From: Nocardiopsis endophytica
Lineage (GTDB): Bacteria > Actinomycetota > Actinomycetes > Streptosporangiales > Streptosporangiaceae
Direction: 5' to 3'
NCBI RefSeq assembly: GCF_027706725.1
Contig: NZ_JAQFWQ010000010.1
Coordinates: forward strand, 1 to 64,000
DNA length: 64,000 nucleotides
The notes below the pieces were generated by a model that was not told the DNA's origin, ran no database searches, and worked only from the letters and a program-made list of their open reading frames with translations. A program made the translations under genes and the position numbers. Positions 1 through 9,601 of this stretch are shown here, in pieces. How positions within the stretch are numbered: the first letter of the stretch is position 1; each line of letters opens with the position of its first letter.

Positions 1-54
1 GGGAGAAACGACGCTAAAACCGGCCCGGTAGGGGCGCTTTCCCCGAGATCAACG
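1..54. repeat. 64-bp palindromic element, copy A (left end cut off)
   Basis: The right arm CCCGAGATCAACG and the interior ACGCTAAAACC...GTAGGGGCG match copies D and E closely. If the element has the same 64-bp length as the complete copies, its first 10 bases lie outside the window. It is 372 bases beyond the stop codon of the leftward idi gene, the largest such distance in the family. Confidence 0.75.
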
Positions 55-426
55 AAGAGGCGCACCGGGCCCACGGCCGCCACGAGCGCGGGCGACCACG
101 CACCCACCCGGCCGCGCCGCCGCCCGGACCGCGAGGAACCTGATGGACGGCAGGCAGGGCCTGGGAACCGCCCCGCTCTCGCCGTCGCCGCCCTCCACGG
201 TGACCGCGCACACGCGCCGCGCCCGACAGCGCTGCGGCGCGGGCCGCCGACCTTCGTCGTCGCCGCCCTCTCGCTCACGCTCCGACGGCCCAACGCCCGG
301 CCGGGGCCCTGAAACGGGGTACCTGCTCAGCCGCCCGGCGGCCTGGACCGTGAGGACCGGGGTCTGGGCCGCGAGGGCCTGGGGCCGGCCCCGGCGACAG
401 GTGCTCAGTGCTTCACGGCCGGGACG
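55..426. other. intergenic, nothing recognised
   Basis: This stretch lies downstream of idi. I see no reading frame with convincing codon use, no clear hairpin and no RNA gene. Confidence 0.5.
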
Positions 427-999
427 TTACCAGCCCGCCTCGGGGAAGCGCCTGCGGATTTCGGGCAGGGACGCCTCCAGCACCGTGGTGAACCAGACGG
501 AGAAGACCGAGCGCTCGCGCAGCGCGGCCAGCTCGACCGGGGAGGCGAACGCGGTCTCGGCGACCTCGTCGGGGTCGGGGCGCAGCCGCTCGGGAGCCTC
601 CCCCACGAACAGGTGGTTGTACTCGCGCTCGACCAGCCCGGAGTCGGGGTCCTGCAGCTCGTAGACGACCGTCCCGGCCTCGGCCAGCATCACGGGCGCC
701 GCCCCCAGCTCCTCGGCGGTGCGGCGGGCGGCCGCCAGGAACGGGGCCTCGCCCGGGTGGGGGTGGCCGCAGCAGGTGTTGGACCACACCAGTGGTGAGT
801 GGTACTTGCCGCCCGCGCGCCGCTGCAGCAGCAGGCGGCCCCGGGCGTCGAAGAGGAAGACGGAGAAGGCGCGGTGGAGCCGGCCGGGCGCCAGGTGCGC
901 GTCAAGCTTCCCCTCGGTGCCCACCGTCGTCCCGTCGCGGTCCACCAGCTCCACCCGGATCGCGGTCTCCGACGGCTTCTCCCCCACCTGGCCCGCCAC
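427..999 (-). CDS. idi: isopentenyl-diphosphate delta-isomerase, type I
   Basis: Interconverts isopentenyl and dimethylallyl diphosphate in the cytosol, feeding isoprenoid synthesis. The 190-residue Nudix-fold protein shows the type I active site: WSNTCCGHP at residues 72-80 with Cys77 aligning to the catalytic cysteine, metal-binding histidines at about 35, 42 and 79, and EREYNHLF at 124-131 carrying the second catalytic acid. The frame stays open upstream to 1245, but GTG at 999 is chosen because AGGGAGG lies just before it and similarity to the family begins there. It stands alone, not in a visible isoprenoid operon. Length is normal. Confidence 0.93.
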   Translation of the reverse strand: MAGQVGEKPSETAIRVELVDRDGTTVGTEGKLDAHLAPGRLHRAFSVFLFDARGRLLLQRRAGGKYHSPLVWSNTCCGHPHPGEAPFLAAARRTAEELGAAPVMLAEAGTVVYELQDPDSGLVEREYNHLFVGEAPERLRPDPDEVAETAFASPVELAALRERSVFSVWFTTVLEASLPEIRRRFPEAGW

Positions 1000-1345
1000 G
1001 CGGCCTCCCTGTTCGCTCGCGGAACGGCGCGCCCACGCGCACCGCACCTCCACCGTCGCACACGGGGCCCCGGCGGCGGGGCGGAAGCCGCGAACCCGCC
1101 GCGGCGCCCGCGGAACGCCCCGCGCGCCCACGGGGCCGCACCCGCCGCGGCGCCGCCGGTTCACCGGCCTGAGCTGCACAAAGAGCGGAACGGACCCAGG
1201 GGGTCTACCCGTTTTGTCATGGGTTGAACCAAATTTTTCCGTCACCTATCGTTCATGACTCACATCAATCGTTCAGTGAACGAATCAGCCGTTCGCCGAA
1301 CGATCCGTCCATCCCCCACCCCCGACCACGAGGTGACAAGTCCCC
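1000..1345. other. divergent intergenic region between idi and the peptide operon
   Basis: Holds the start region of leftward idi and the promoter region of the rightward peptide-import operon. The notable content is the phased CGTTC repeat array at 1248-1302. Confidence 0.6.
1248..1302. promoter_or_regulatory. phased operator-like array (three CGTTC units)
   Basis: CGTTC motifs start at 1250, 1270 and 1290, exactly 20 bases apart. The second unit is the palindrome CGTTCAGTGAACG (1270-1282) and the third CGTTCGCCGAACG (1290-1302); the first is a half-site in ATCGTTCA, a string repeated at 1268. The array ends about 45 bases before the binding-protein start. The likely ligand is the TetR protein encoded at the end of the same operon (8864-9601); that link is inferred. 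Confidence 0.55.
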
Positions 1346-2944
1346 ATGCCGCGTTCACGCCAGGGCGACGGCGGGCCCCCGGCCATCGCGCGCCGCACCG
1401 CCCTGCTGGGCGGCCTGGGCGCCGTCGGCGCCGCCGCCCTGCTCTCCGGCTGCTCCCCGGGCGGCCGCACCGCCGCACCCGTGCTGTCCCGGGAGGCCGC
1501 CTCGGGCACCCCCGCGGCCGGGGGCGTGCTGCGCATCGCCCGCCCTCCGGCGTCCCAGGCCGAGACCCTGGACCCGGCGAGCTCCCTGTCGGCCTACGAG
1601 TACCTGGGCGCGCTGTACAACCGGCTGGTCCGGATGGACGCCGACGGGGAGACCGCCCCCGACCTCGCCGAGTCCTGGGAGTCCGACGACGAGGGCGTGC
1701 GCTGGACCTTCCGCCTGCGCGACGGCGTCCGGTTCCACGACGGGTCCCGGCTCACCTCCGCCGACGCCGCCTACACCCTGCGCCGCATCGTCGACCCCGA
1801 CCTGGCCTCCCCCCAGGGCACGGTGCTCGCGCCGCTGGTCGACCCGGCCAAGGTCACCACGCCCGAGCCGGGCGTGCTGGTGGTGGAGCTCAAGGAGCCC
1901 AACTTCGAGTTCCCGGCGCTGCTGACCAACTACAACTGCTACGTCGTCCCCGAGGACTCGGGCGACTCCATCGGGAGCACCGGCGTGGGCACCGGGCCGT
2001 TCCGGCTGGAGTCGTTCGCCCCCGGCGGGCGCGGGCGCATCGTCGCCTACGACGACCACTGGGAGGGGCCGCCCGTCCTGGACGCCATCGAGATGTACTC
2101 GATGACCGACATCCAGGCGCGCACCAACGCCCTGCTGGCCGGGCAGATCGACCTGATCTCCCAGACCAACCTGGACTTCGCCACCGCCCGCGTCGTGGAG
2201 GCCTCCGATCGCGCCACCATCGCGCGCTCGGTGAACGCCCAGTGGTACGTCCTGCCGATGCTCACCACCGCCGAGCCCTTCACCGACCCCAAGGTGCGCA
2301 AGGCGATGAAGCTGGCCTACGACCCCGGGCACGTGGTTGACGTGGCCCTCCAGGGCACCGGGGTCCCCGGGAACGACAACCCCGTACCGCCGGGCACGCC
2401 GTACCACACCGACTACTCCGTGGAGCGCGACCCCGAGCGGGCCCGCGCGCTGCTCAAGGAGGCGGGCGCCGAAGGCCTGGAGGTGGACCTGTACACCTCC
2501 TCCTACGACCCGGTGTTCACGCCCATGGCTCTGGCCTACCGGGACTCGGCGGCCGAGGCCGGGATCGGGGTGACCGTGCGCAACGCCTCCGCGGACTCCT
2601 ACTACACGCAGATCTGGATGAACAAGCCGCTGATGGCGACCTACTGGTACACCGGCCGCCCCGCCGACCAGCTCCTCAACCAGGTCTTCCGCAGCGGCTC
2701 GTCCTACAACGAGACCGCGTGGTCGAACGAGGACTTCGACGGCCTGCTCGACCAGGCCCGCCGCACCCGCGACCCGGAGCGGCGCATGGGCCTCTACCAG
2801 GACGCCCAGCGCCTGGTGGTGGACGAGGGCGGCGCCATGACGCCCATGTTCGCCGACCGCCTGGTCGGCCTGTCCCGGGACGTCCTCAACTACCGCGAGA
2901 CCGGATTCGAGTTCGACTACCGCTCGATCGGACTGAGGCCCTGA
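1346..2944 (+). CDS. peptide ABC transporter substrate-binding lipoprotein (SBP family 5)
   Basis: Extracellular binding component of a DppA/OppA-type importer, 532 residues as usual for the family. The N-terminus has a twin-arginine-like segment (ARRTALLGG, about 15-23) and the lipobox LLSGC with Cys36 as lipid anchor. The body has the family 5 pattern: an early LDPA segment, PDLAESWESDDEG, FRLRDGVRFHDGS and a C-terminal QDAQRLVVDEG stretch. It is the first gene of a tightly coupled operon; its TGA overlaps the ATG of the permease by one base. The ligand is probably a peptide, given the hydrolase downstream, but nickel or other ligands are possible in this family. Confidence 0.88.
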   Translation: MPRSRQGDGGPPAIARRTALLGGLGAVGAAALLSGCSPGGRTAAPVLSREAASGTPAAGGVLRIARPPASQAETLDPASSLSAYEYLGALYNRLVRMDADGETAPDLAESWESDDEGVRWTFRLRDGVRFHDGSRLTSADAAYTLRRIVDPDLASPQGTVLAPLVDPAKVTTPEPGVLVVELKEPNFEFPALLTNYNCYVVPEDSGDSIGSTGVGTGPFRLESFAPGGRGRIVAYDDHWEGPPVLDAIEMYSMTDIQARTNALLAGQIDLISQTNLDFATARVVEASDRATIARSVNAQWYVLPMLTTAEPFTDPKVRKAMKLAYDPGHVVDVALQGTGVPGNDNPVPPGTPYHTDYSVERDPERARALLKEAGAEGLEVDLYTSSYDPVFTPMALAYRDSAAEAGIGVTVRNASADSYYTQIWMNKPLMATYWYTGRPADQLLNQVFRSGSSYNETAWSNEDFDGLLDQARRTRDPERRMGLYQDAQRLVVDEGGAMTPMFADRLVGLSRDVLNYRETGFEFDYRSIGLRP

Positions 2945-3903
2945 TGCTCACCTTCCTCACCCGGCGCCTGCTCTCGGCCGCCGGAACGGTCCTCCTGGCG
3001 TCGGTGCTCGTCTTCGCCTCGGTGCAGCTGCTGCCCGGCGACGTCGCCACCCAGGTGCTCGGCCAGGACGCCACCCCCGAGGCGGTGTCGGCCCTGCGCG
3101 ACCAGCTCGACCTGAACCGCCCCGCCGTGCTCCGCTTCGCCGAGTGGCTGGCCGGGGCCGTCCGCGGCGACTTCGGCACCTCGCTGGTGTCGGGCGAGCC
3201 GGTCGCCGGTGCGCTCTGGCTCCACCTGCGCAACACCCTGCTCATCGCCGCCGCCACCGTCGCGGTGGCGGTGACCTCCTCCATCGTGCTGGGCGTGGTC
3301 GCCGGGCTGTACCGCGACCGCTGGCCCGACACGCTGATCTCCTCGCTCACCCTGGCCGGTATGAGCGTGCCCGAGTTCGTCGTGGCGACGCTGCTGGTCA
3401 TGGCGCTGTCGATCAGCGTGCCGGTGCTCCCGGCCGTGGTGCTGGACGGGGCGTCGGCGCCGGTGGCCGACCTGCTCCCGTCGGTGGTGCTGCCCACGAT
3501 CGCGCTGTCGGTGGTGATGACCGCCTACATCGTGCGGATGACCCGCACCAGCGTCATCGACGTGATGGCGAGCGAGTTCGTCACCACCGCCCGCCTCAAG
3601 GGGCTGGGCGCCTGGCGGGTGGTGGTGCGCCACGCCCTGCCCAGCGCGCTGCTGCCCACCCTGAACGTGATCGCGATGAACGTCGCCTGGCTGGTCGGCG
3701 GCGTGGTCGTGGTCGAGAACGTCTTCAACTACCCCGGCATCGGAAAACTCATGCTGGAGTCGGTGCACAGCCGCGACCTGCCGGTGCTGCAGGCCGTCGC
3801 GGTGGTGGGCGCGGCCGTGTACGTGCTGTGCAACCTCGCCGCCGACCTGGCCGCGATGGCGCTCAACCCGCGCCTGCGCACCGGTGAGAGGAGCGCCCGA
3901 TGA
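2944..3903 (+). CDS. ABC transporter permease, DppB/OppB type
   Basis: Inner-membrane channel subunit of the same importer, 319 residues. It has the N-terminal membrane helix of the DppB family, the LLPGDVA segment and the EAA-type cytoplasmic loop (TTARLKGLGAWR, about 213-224) that contacts the ATPase, followed by VVVVENVFNYPGIGKLM. The frame is open further upstream, but the ATG at 2944 overlapping the preceding stop is the natural start. Its own end overlaps the next start by ATGA. Confidence 0.9.
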   Translation: MLTFLTRRLLSAAGTVLLASVLVFASVQLLPGDVATQVLGQDATPEAVSALRDQLDLNRPAVLRFAEWLAGAVRGDFGTSLVSGEPVAGALWLHLRNTLLIAAATVAVAVTSSIVLGVVAGLYRDRWPDTLISSLTLAGMSVPEFVVATLLVMALSISVPVLPAVVLDGASAPVADLLPSVVLPTIALSVVMTAYIVRMTRTSVIDVMASEFVTTARLKGLGAWRVVVRHALPSALLPTLNVIAMNVAWLVGGVVVVENVFNYPGIGKLMLESVHSRDLPVLQAVAVVGAAVYVLCNLAADLAAMALNPRLRTGERSAR

Positions 3904-4823
3904 GCGAGCCGAACCCCGTGGACGAGACCGCGCCCGAGAGCGCGCAGGCGGCTCCGGCCGAGGGCGCCGCCCCGGCCGGGATGGTCCGCACGACGCTGCG
4001 CTCCCTGCTGCGGTCCGGCCCGGCGACCGCGGGCCTGGTACTGGTGGCGGTGCACGTGCTCGTCGCCGTGCTGGCCCCGCTGCTCACCTCGTACGCGCCG
4101 ACCGCCAACGCCCCCGACAGCGCCCTGCTCGGGCCGAGCGCCGCCCACTGGGCGGGCACCGACGCGCTCGGGCGGGACGTGCTGGCGCGCGTCCTGTACG
4201 GCGGCCGCTACGCCCTGATGGTGTCGTTCGCCGCCACGGCGTGCGCGGTGGCCCTGGGCACCGTGGTGGGATGCGCCGCCGCGCTCAAGGGCGGGTGGCT
4301 CGACGACCTGGTCATGCGGGTCCTCGACGCGGTCCTGGCGATCCCGCCGATCCTGGCGCTGCTGGTGGTCGTCACCGTGCTGGGCGCCGGTCCGGCCGTC
4401 ATCGTGCTGGCGGTGACCGTCGTCTACGCCCCGCAGGTGGTGCGGGTGGTGCGCGCCGCCGCCATGGGCGTCGCCCCGCTGGACTACGTGACGGCGGCCC
4501 GCGCGCGCGGCGAGCGGACCCTGTCCATCCTCGTGCGCGAGGTACTGCCCAACATCGCCGACGTGGTGTCCGTGGAGTTCGCCATGCGCGCCTCCTGGGT
4601 GGTGCTGCTGATCAGCTCGCTGTCGTTCCTGGGCTTCGGGGCCAACCCGCCCACGCCCGACTGGGGGCTGATGATCGCGGAGAACCGCACCGCCATGACG
4701 GTGGTGCCGTGGGCGTCCCTGGCGCCGATCATCGCCCTGGCCACGCTGGTCCTCGGGCTGAACCTGTCCGCCGACGGCCTCGCCAAGGCGTGGGGCGTCG
4801 ACCGCGTGAAGGAGGCCCGATGA
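3900..4823 (+). CDS. ABC transporter permease, DppC/OppC type
   Basis: Second channel subunit, 307 residues. An acidic, alanine-rich tail of about 35 residues precedes the first membrane helix; the periplasmic-side motif WAGTDALGRDVLARVLYGGR and the EAA loop (VTAARARGERTL, near 195-206) are typical of DppC. It overlaps both neighbours by ATGA, so the four transporter genes should be translated together. Confidence 0.9.
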   Translation: MSEPNPVDETAPESAQAAPAEGAAPAGMVRTTLRSLLRSGPATAGLVLVAVHVLVAVLAPLLTSYAPTANAPDSALLGPSAAHWAGTDALGRDVLARVLYGGRYALMVSFAATACAVALGTVVGCAAALKGGWLDDLVMRVLDAVLAIPPILALLVVVTVLGAGPAVIVLAVTVVYAPQVVRVVRAAAMGVAPLDYVTAARARGERTLSILVREVLPNIADVVSVEFAMRASWVVLLISSLSFLGFGANPPTPDWGLMIAENRTAMTVVPWASLAPIIALATLVLGLNLSADGLAKAWGVDRVKEAR

Positions 4824-6703
4824 GCACCGGGCAGGCGCCGCACACCGGCGCGGAGTCGGAGGCCGGGGCGGGCGCGCAGGCGCGGACCCCGGGCACGGGC
4901 GCCCGGCAGGGGGACGAAGGGCTGTACCTGCGCGAGGTCCCCGCCAGGGTGAAGGACCTGTCGGTGGCCTACCGCTCGAACGGGCGCGACATCACGGTCG
5001 CCGAGAACGTGTCCTTCGAGGTGGCGGCCGGGCGGACGCTGGCCGTGGTCGGCGAGTCCGGCAGCGGCAAGTCGACCGTCGCCGGCGCGCTCCTGGGCCA
5101 CCTGCGCCACGGCTCGCGCATCACCTCCGGATCGGTGGAGGTCGCCGGGCGCGACGTCTTCTCCCTGGGCGGCCGGGACCTGCGCGCGCTGCGGGCCCAC
5201 GACATCGCGATGGTGGGACAGAACGCGGGCAACGCGCTGACCCCGTCGATGCGCGTCGGCACGCAGCTCGAAGAGGCGCTGATGGCGCGCGTGCCGGCCC
5301 GCGCCGAGCGGCGCGCCGAGGCGCGCGCCCTGCTGGAGAAGGTCGGGCTCCCCGGCCCGGACCGCATCGGGCGCCGCTACCCGCACCAGCTCTCGGGCGG
5401 GCAGCAGCAGCGGGTGGCGATCGCGATGGCACTGGCCGCGCGCCCGCGCGTGCTGGTGCTGGACGAGCCTACGACCGCGCTGGACGTGGTCACCCAGGCC
5501 CGCATCCTGGACCTGGTGGCGGACCTGAGCGCCGAGCTGGGTCTGGCCACGGTCCTGGTCAGCCACGACCTGGGCGTGGTGGCGCGGATGGCCGACGAGG
5601 TCGTGGTCATGCGCGAGGGCGCGGTGGTGGAGGCGGCCCCGGCCGCCGAGCTGTTCGCCGCGCCGCGGCACCCCTACACGCGCCGCCTGCTGGCGAGCGT
5701 CCCGCGGGTGTCCGACGCGGGCCTGGCCGAGGTGGGCGAGGACGGGACGCGGACCGTCCGCGACCGCGCTCCGGTGCCCGAGGACGCCCCCGAGGTGGTG
5801 TCCCTGGAGGACGTCGTGGTCCGGTACGGGCGCAGCCGCGCGGTGGACGGGGTCTCCCTGGGGCTGCGCCGGGGCGAGGTGCTCGCCCTGGTCGGCGAGT
5901 CCGGCAGCGGCAAGTCCACGCTGGCGTGGTCCCTGGCGGGGCTGCGCGCCCCGGCGTCGGGGCGGATGCGCCTGCACGGGGAGCAGGAGGGCGACCTGGC
6001 GGCGGGGGCGCGCAAGCGGCCGCTCGCGCTGCGGCGGCGCATCCAGCTCGCGTTCCAGAACGCCGACACGTCGCTGAACCCGCGCAGGATCGCCCGTGAG
6101 GCGGTGCGGCGGCCGCTGCGCTTCTTCGGGCTTGCCTCCCGTTCCGACGCCGACGCCCGCGCGCGCGGGCTGATCGAGGACGTCGCCCTGGACCCGGCCC
6201 TGTCGGACCGGCTGCCCCAGCAGCTGTCGGGTGGGCAGCGGCAGCGGGTCGGCATCGCCCGCGCACTGGCCGGAGGGCCGGACGTGGTCGTTGCCGACGA
6301 GGTCACCACGGCGCTGGACGTGTCCGTGCAGGCGTCGGTTCTGGCGCTGCTGGACGACCTGCGCACCGAGCGCGACCTGGCGTTCGTGTTCATCAGCCAC
6401 GACCTGGCGGTGGTGCGGGGCATCGCCGACCGGGTGGCGGTGATGAAGGACGGACGCGTGGTCGAGGAGGGGCCGGTCGGGGCGGTGTTCGCCGGGCCGA
6501 ACCACCCCTATACGCGCCGCCTGATGGAGGCGGTGCTGGAGCCGGACACCGCAGGGGGCGCGGGGTCCGACGCCGCCGGGGGCGCGGCCGGTGCCGCCCC
6601 TGACGCCTCTGAAGGGCCCGACGGGGCCGCCACCCAAGGCACCGCCGAGGGCGAATGGATCGACCTCGGCGGGGGCCACCGGATCCGGCGCGGCGGAGAG
6701 TGA
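4820..6703 (+). CDS. peptide ABC transporter ATP-binding protein, fused DppD-DppF
   Basis: Powers the importer. The 627-residue chain holds two complete ATPase domains: Walker [10 protein letters not shown] at 79-87 and again near 358-366, signatures LSGGQQQRVAIA and LSGGQRQRVGIA, and the C-terminal HPYTRRLL segments seen in oligopeptide ATPases. The second Walker B reads VVVADEVTTALD, with Val where most members have Pro; the catalytic Glu is kept. The start at 4820 (ATGA overlap) is preferred to a longer open frame reaching 3884. The C-terminal tail after about 575 is Ala/Gly-rich and unconserved. Confidence 0.92.
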   Translation: MSTGQAPHTGAESEAGAGAQARTPGTGARQGDEGLYLREVPARVKDLSVAYRSNGRDITVAENVSFEVAAGRTLAVVGESGSGKSTVAGALLGHLRHGSRITSGSVEVAGRDVFSLGGRDLRALRAHDIAMVGQNAGNALTPSMRVGTQLEEALMARVPARAERRAEARALLEKVGLPGPDRIGRRYPHQLSGGQQQRVAIAMALAARPRVLVLDEPTTALDVVTQARILDLVADLSAELGLATVLVSHDLGVVARMADEVVVMREGAVVEAAPAAELFAAPRHPYTRRLLASVPRVSDAGLAEVGEDGTRTVRDRAPVPEDAPEVVSLEDVVVRYGRSRAVDGVSLGLRRGEVLALVGESGSGKSTLAWSLAGLRAPASGRMRLHGEQEGDLAAGARKRPLALRRRIQLAFQNADTSLNPRRIAREAVRRPLRFFGLASRSDADARARGLIEDVALDPALSDRLPQQLSGGQRQRVGIARALAGGPDVVVADEVTTALDVSVQASVLALLDDLRTERDLAFVFISHDLAVVRGIADRVAVMKDGRVVEEGPVGAVFAGPNHPYTRRLMEAVLEPDTAGGAGSDAAGGAAGAAPDASEGPDGAATQGTAEGEWIDLGGGHRIRRGGE

Positions 6704-6860
6704 GGGGCTCCGCCGCGCCGGGCCCGGGGCCCATCGGGTCCCGGGCCCACCCTTCGGGTCGGGCCGGCCGCACGGCTCTGCCGACCGACGCCGACCGACC
6801 GACCGCACCGAGCACACCGAACGACCGCACCGAAGACGAGGACACGGAGAGACGGGGGAG

Positions 6861-8867
6861 ATGAAGTACCGCGAGGAGTTCCCGCGCGACGTCGAGATGC
6901 GCGAGATGTGGATCCCGATGCGCGACGGCACCCGCCTGCACGCGCGCGTGTGGCTGCCGACCGACGCCGTTGAGGAGCCGGTTCCGGCCCTGCTGGAGTA
7001 CCTGCCCTACCGCAAGGGCGACTGGACGGCCCCGCGCGACGCCGAGCGCCACCCCTATTACGCGGGCCACGGGTACGCGTCGGTGCGGGTGGACCTGCGG
7101 GGCGCGGGCAACTCCGAGGGGGTGATGCTCGACGAGTACTCCCCGCAGGAGCTCGAGGACGGCGTCGCCGTCATCGAGTGGCTGGCCGCCCAGCCCTGGT
7201 GCACCGGGAGCGTCGGCATGTTCGGCATCTCCTGGGGCGGGTTCAACTCCCTGCAGATCGCGGCGCTGCGCCCTGAGGCGCTCAAGGCCGTGGTCACCGT
7301 GTGCTCCACCGACGACCGCTACGACAACGACGTCCATTACACGGGCGGTTCGGTGCTGGGCATCGACATGGCCGGGTGGTCGGGCACGATGCTGGCGTTC
7401 ACCTCGCGCCCGCCGGACCCCGCGGCGGTGGGCGAGGACTGGCTGCCGATGTGGAAGCAGCGCCTGGACGCCCTGGAGCCGTTCGTCCACACGTGGCTGG
7501 ACCACCAGGCGCGCGACGGGTACTGGCGGCACGGGAGCGTCTGCGAGGACTACTCGGCCGTGCAGGCCGCCGTGTTGGCCGTGGGCGGCTGGGCCGACCC
7601 GTACCGGGACACCGTGCTGCGGCTCGCCGAGAACCTGCCCGGCCCGGTGCGGGGCATCCTCGGCCCCTGGGCGCACCAGTACCCGGACCGGCCCCTGGAG
7701 CCGGGCCCGCAGATCGGGTTCCTGCAGGAGACGCTGCGCTGGTGGGACCACTGGCTCAAGGGCGCCGACAACGGCGCGATGGACACGCCCCTGCTGCGCT
7801 CCTACATCCAGGAGCCGGTCCCGCCGGCGACCGCCTATGCGGTGCGGGAGGGGCGGTGGGTCTCCGACGACGCCTGGCCGTCCCCGTCCACCGAATGGAC
7901 CGAGCGCGCGCTGGGCCGCGGGGACGACGCGGGCCCGGTCGTCGTGCGCAGCCCGCAGCACACGGGGGTGGACGCCGGGCGGTTCTTCCCCTACGGCAAC
8001 GCCACCGACCTCCCGCCGGACCAGCGCGAGGAGGACGGGCGTTCGACCTGCTTCGATTCGGCTCCCCTGGAGCGCCGTACCGAGATCCTCGGGCGCGCGC
8101 GGGTCCGCCTGCGCCTGGACTGCGACCGGCCGAAGGGGACGGTGGTGGTGCGCGTGTGCGACGTGGCGCCCGACGGGTCGTCGACGCTCGTCACGCGCGG
8201 GGTACTGAACCTGTCGTCGCGCCAGGGGCGGGACCGGGTCGTGCCCTGGGATCCGGGGACGCCGGAGGACGTGGAGGTCGAGCTGACCGGTACCGGGTAC
8301 GCGTTCCCGGAGGGGCACCGCATCCGGGTCGCGGTATCGACCGCGTACTGGCCGTGGGTGTGGCCGCAACCGGACGGTGAGGCGCTGACGGTGTGGCCGG
8401 CGCGGAGCGCGCTGCTGCTGCCGGAGCGGCGGGGCGGCTTCGACGAGGGGCGCGCCGCGGTGGAGTTCGACGAGCCGGAGCAGGCGGCGCCGCTCCCGGT
8501 CGTGCTGGGCGAGGGCGAGCGCCGCCCGGAGCGTCTGGTCACGCACGACGTGGGGACCGGCGAGTGGGTGCTGGACGTGGACCCCAACTACGGGGGTTCG
8601 CGGACCTATCCGGACGGGCTCGTGTACACCGAGAAGGCCCGCGAGTACTACCGGATCCGGGTCGACGACCCTCTTTCGGCCGTGGCAGGCTCCCGGTGGG
8701 AGATCCGTATGCAGCGGGAGGGATGGGACATCACGGTGCGCACGTCGAGCGAGCTCACCGCCACCGCGGAGCACTTCATCGTGCAGAGCGCCGTGGAGGC
8801 CGTCTCGGGCGGGGACACCGTCGCGACGCGGGAGTGGCGCCGCGAGATCCCGAGGACGGCCGGATGA
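6861..8867 (+). CDS. CocE/NonD-type alpha/beta hydrolase (peptidase S15 family)
   Basis: A 668-residue hydrolase with an N-terminal catalytic alpha/beta fold and a C-terminal jelly-roll domain. The nucleophile elbow is GISWGG (Ser124), with Asp246 in GGWADPY and His272 in GPWAHQY completing the triad. Family members are X-Pro dipeptidyl peptidases, cocaine esterase-like and glutaryl-7-ACA acylases. Position directly after a peptide importer favours cytoplasmic cleavage of imported peptides or amides; no signal peptide is seen. ATG at 6861 follows a GGGGGAG ribosome site. The 157-base gap from the transporter may hold a weak promoter. Confidence 0.85.
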   Translation: MKYREEFPRDVEMREMWIPMRDGTRLHARVWLPTDAVEEPVPALLEYLPYRKGDWTAPRDAERHPYYAGHGYASVRVDLRGAGNSEGVMLDEYSPQELEDGVAVIEWLAAQPWCTGSVGMFGISWGGFNSLQIAALRPEALKAVVTVCSTDDRYDNDVHYTGGSVLGIDMAGWSGTMLAFTSRPPDPAAVGEDWLPMWKQRLDALEPFVHTWLDHQARDGYWRHGSVCEDYSAVQAAVLAVGGWADPYRDTVLRLAENLPGPVRGILGPWAHQYPDRPLEPGPQIGFLQETLRWWDHWLKGADNGAMDTPLLRSYIQEPVPPATAYAVREGRWVSDDAWPSPSTEWTERALGRGDDAGPVVVRSPQHTGVDAGRFFPYGNATDLPPDQREEDGRSTCFDSAPLERRTEILGRARVRLRLDCDRPKGTVVVRVCDVAPDGSSTLVTRGVLNLSSRQGRDRVVPWDPGTPEDVEVELTGTGYAFPEGHRIRVAVSTAYWPWVWPQPDGEALTVWPARSALLLPERRGGFDEGRAAVEFDEPEQAAPLPVVLGEGERRPERLVTHDVGTGEWVLDVDPNYGGSRTYPDGLVYTEKAREYYRIRVDDPLSAVAGSRWEIRMQREGWDITVRTSSELTATAEHFIVQSAVEAVSGGDTVATREWRREIPRTAG

Positions 8868-9601
8868 GCACGGACCTCGACACAACCGGGGACCCCGTGA
8901 CCGCCGGGGACCGGTCAGCGGACGGGGACGGGGACGCGGGCCGCCGTACCGGTCCCAAGCGGCGGGCGGTGGCGCCGGGCCGCCGCACCCGCCAGCCGAC
9001 CGAGGTCCGGCGGCGGCTGATCCTGGAGGCGGCCGTACCCCTGGTGGCCGAGAAGGGCGCCGGGCGCGTCGGCCTGCGCGACATCGCGCGCGCGGCCGGG
9101 GTGTCGGTCGGCACGGTGACGTACCACTTCGGCGGCGTGCAGGAGATCCTCACCGAGGCGGTCTCCATGGAGATCGACGGGTACTACCGGCCCCTGGGCG
9201 AGCGGATGCTGTCCCGGCCGACCGCCGCCGAAGGGCTGGAGGTGCTGGTGGAGGGGGTGTTCAGCCCCGAGACCGACCGGCACTGGCGGCTGTGGTTCGA
9301 CAACTGGGCGGCCAGCGACGACGCGGCGCCCGACGACCGGCAGCGCCGCCGGTACGAGGAGTGGGCCGACCGGGTGGCCGAGCTGATCCGGCGCGGCTGC
9401 GCGGAGGGGTCGTTCGCGTGCGCGGACGTCACCGAGACGACGACGCGGTTCAACGCCCTGGTGGACGGCCTGGCCCTGCGCCGCCTGCGCGGGGCCCCTC
9501 CCCTGGACCTCGACCAGGCGAGGGCGCATCTGCGCCGCTTCCTCCGCTCCGAGCTGGGGCTGGAGGAGCCCGAGGCGAACGGGGTGGGACCAGGGCACTG
9601 A
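8864..9601 (+). CDS. TetR-family transcriptional regulator
   Basis: Helix-turn-helix repressor, 245 residues. After a disordered charged tail of about 45 residues, the DNA-binding domain covers about 48-97 (RRLILEAAVPLVAEKGAGRVGLRDIARAAGVSVGTVTYHFGG, split by helices). The rest is an all-helical ligand domain. ATG overlaps the stop of the hydrolase, so it is the last gene of the peptide operon and a good candidate for autoregulation through the phased repeats at 1248-1302. The ligand is unknown; a peptide or hydrolase product is a guess. Confidence 0.85.
   Translation: MSTDLDTTGDPVTAGDRSADGDGDAGRRTGPKRRAVAPGRRTRQPTEVRRRLILEAAVPLVAEKGAGRVGLRDIARAAGVSVGTVTYHFGGVQEILTEAVSMEIDGYYRPLGERMLSRPTAAEGLEVLVEGVFSPETDRHWRLWFDNWAASDDAAPDDRQRRRYEEWADRVAELIRRGCAEGSFACADVTETTTRFNALVDGLALRRLRGAPPLDLDQARAHLRRFLRSELGLEEPEANGVGPGH

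Noticed and set aside
1-426. Small frames at the left edge
   Set aside because: No domain, no ribosome site and irregular codon use; they overlap the palindromic element and the idi 3' flank.
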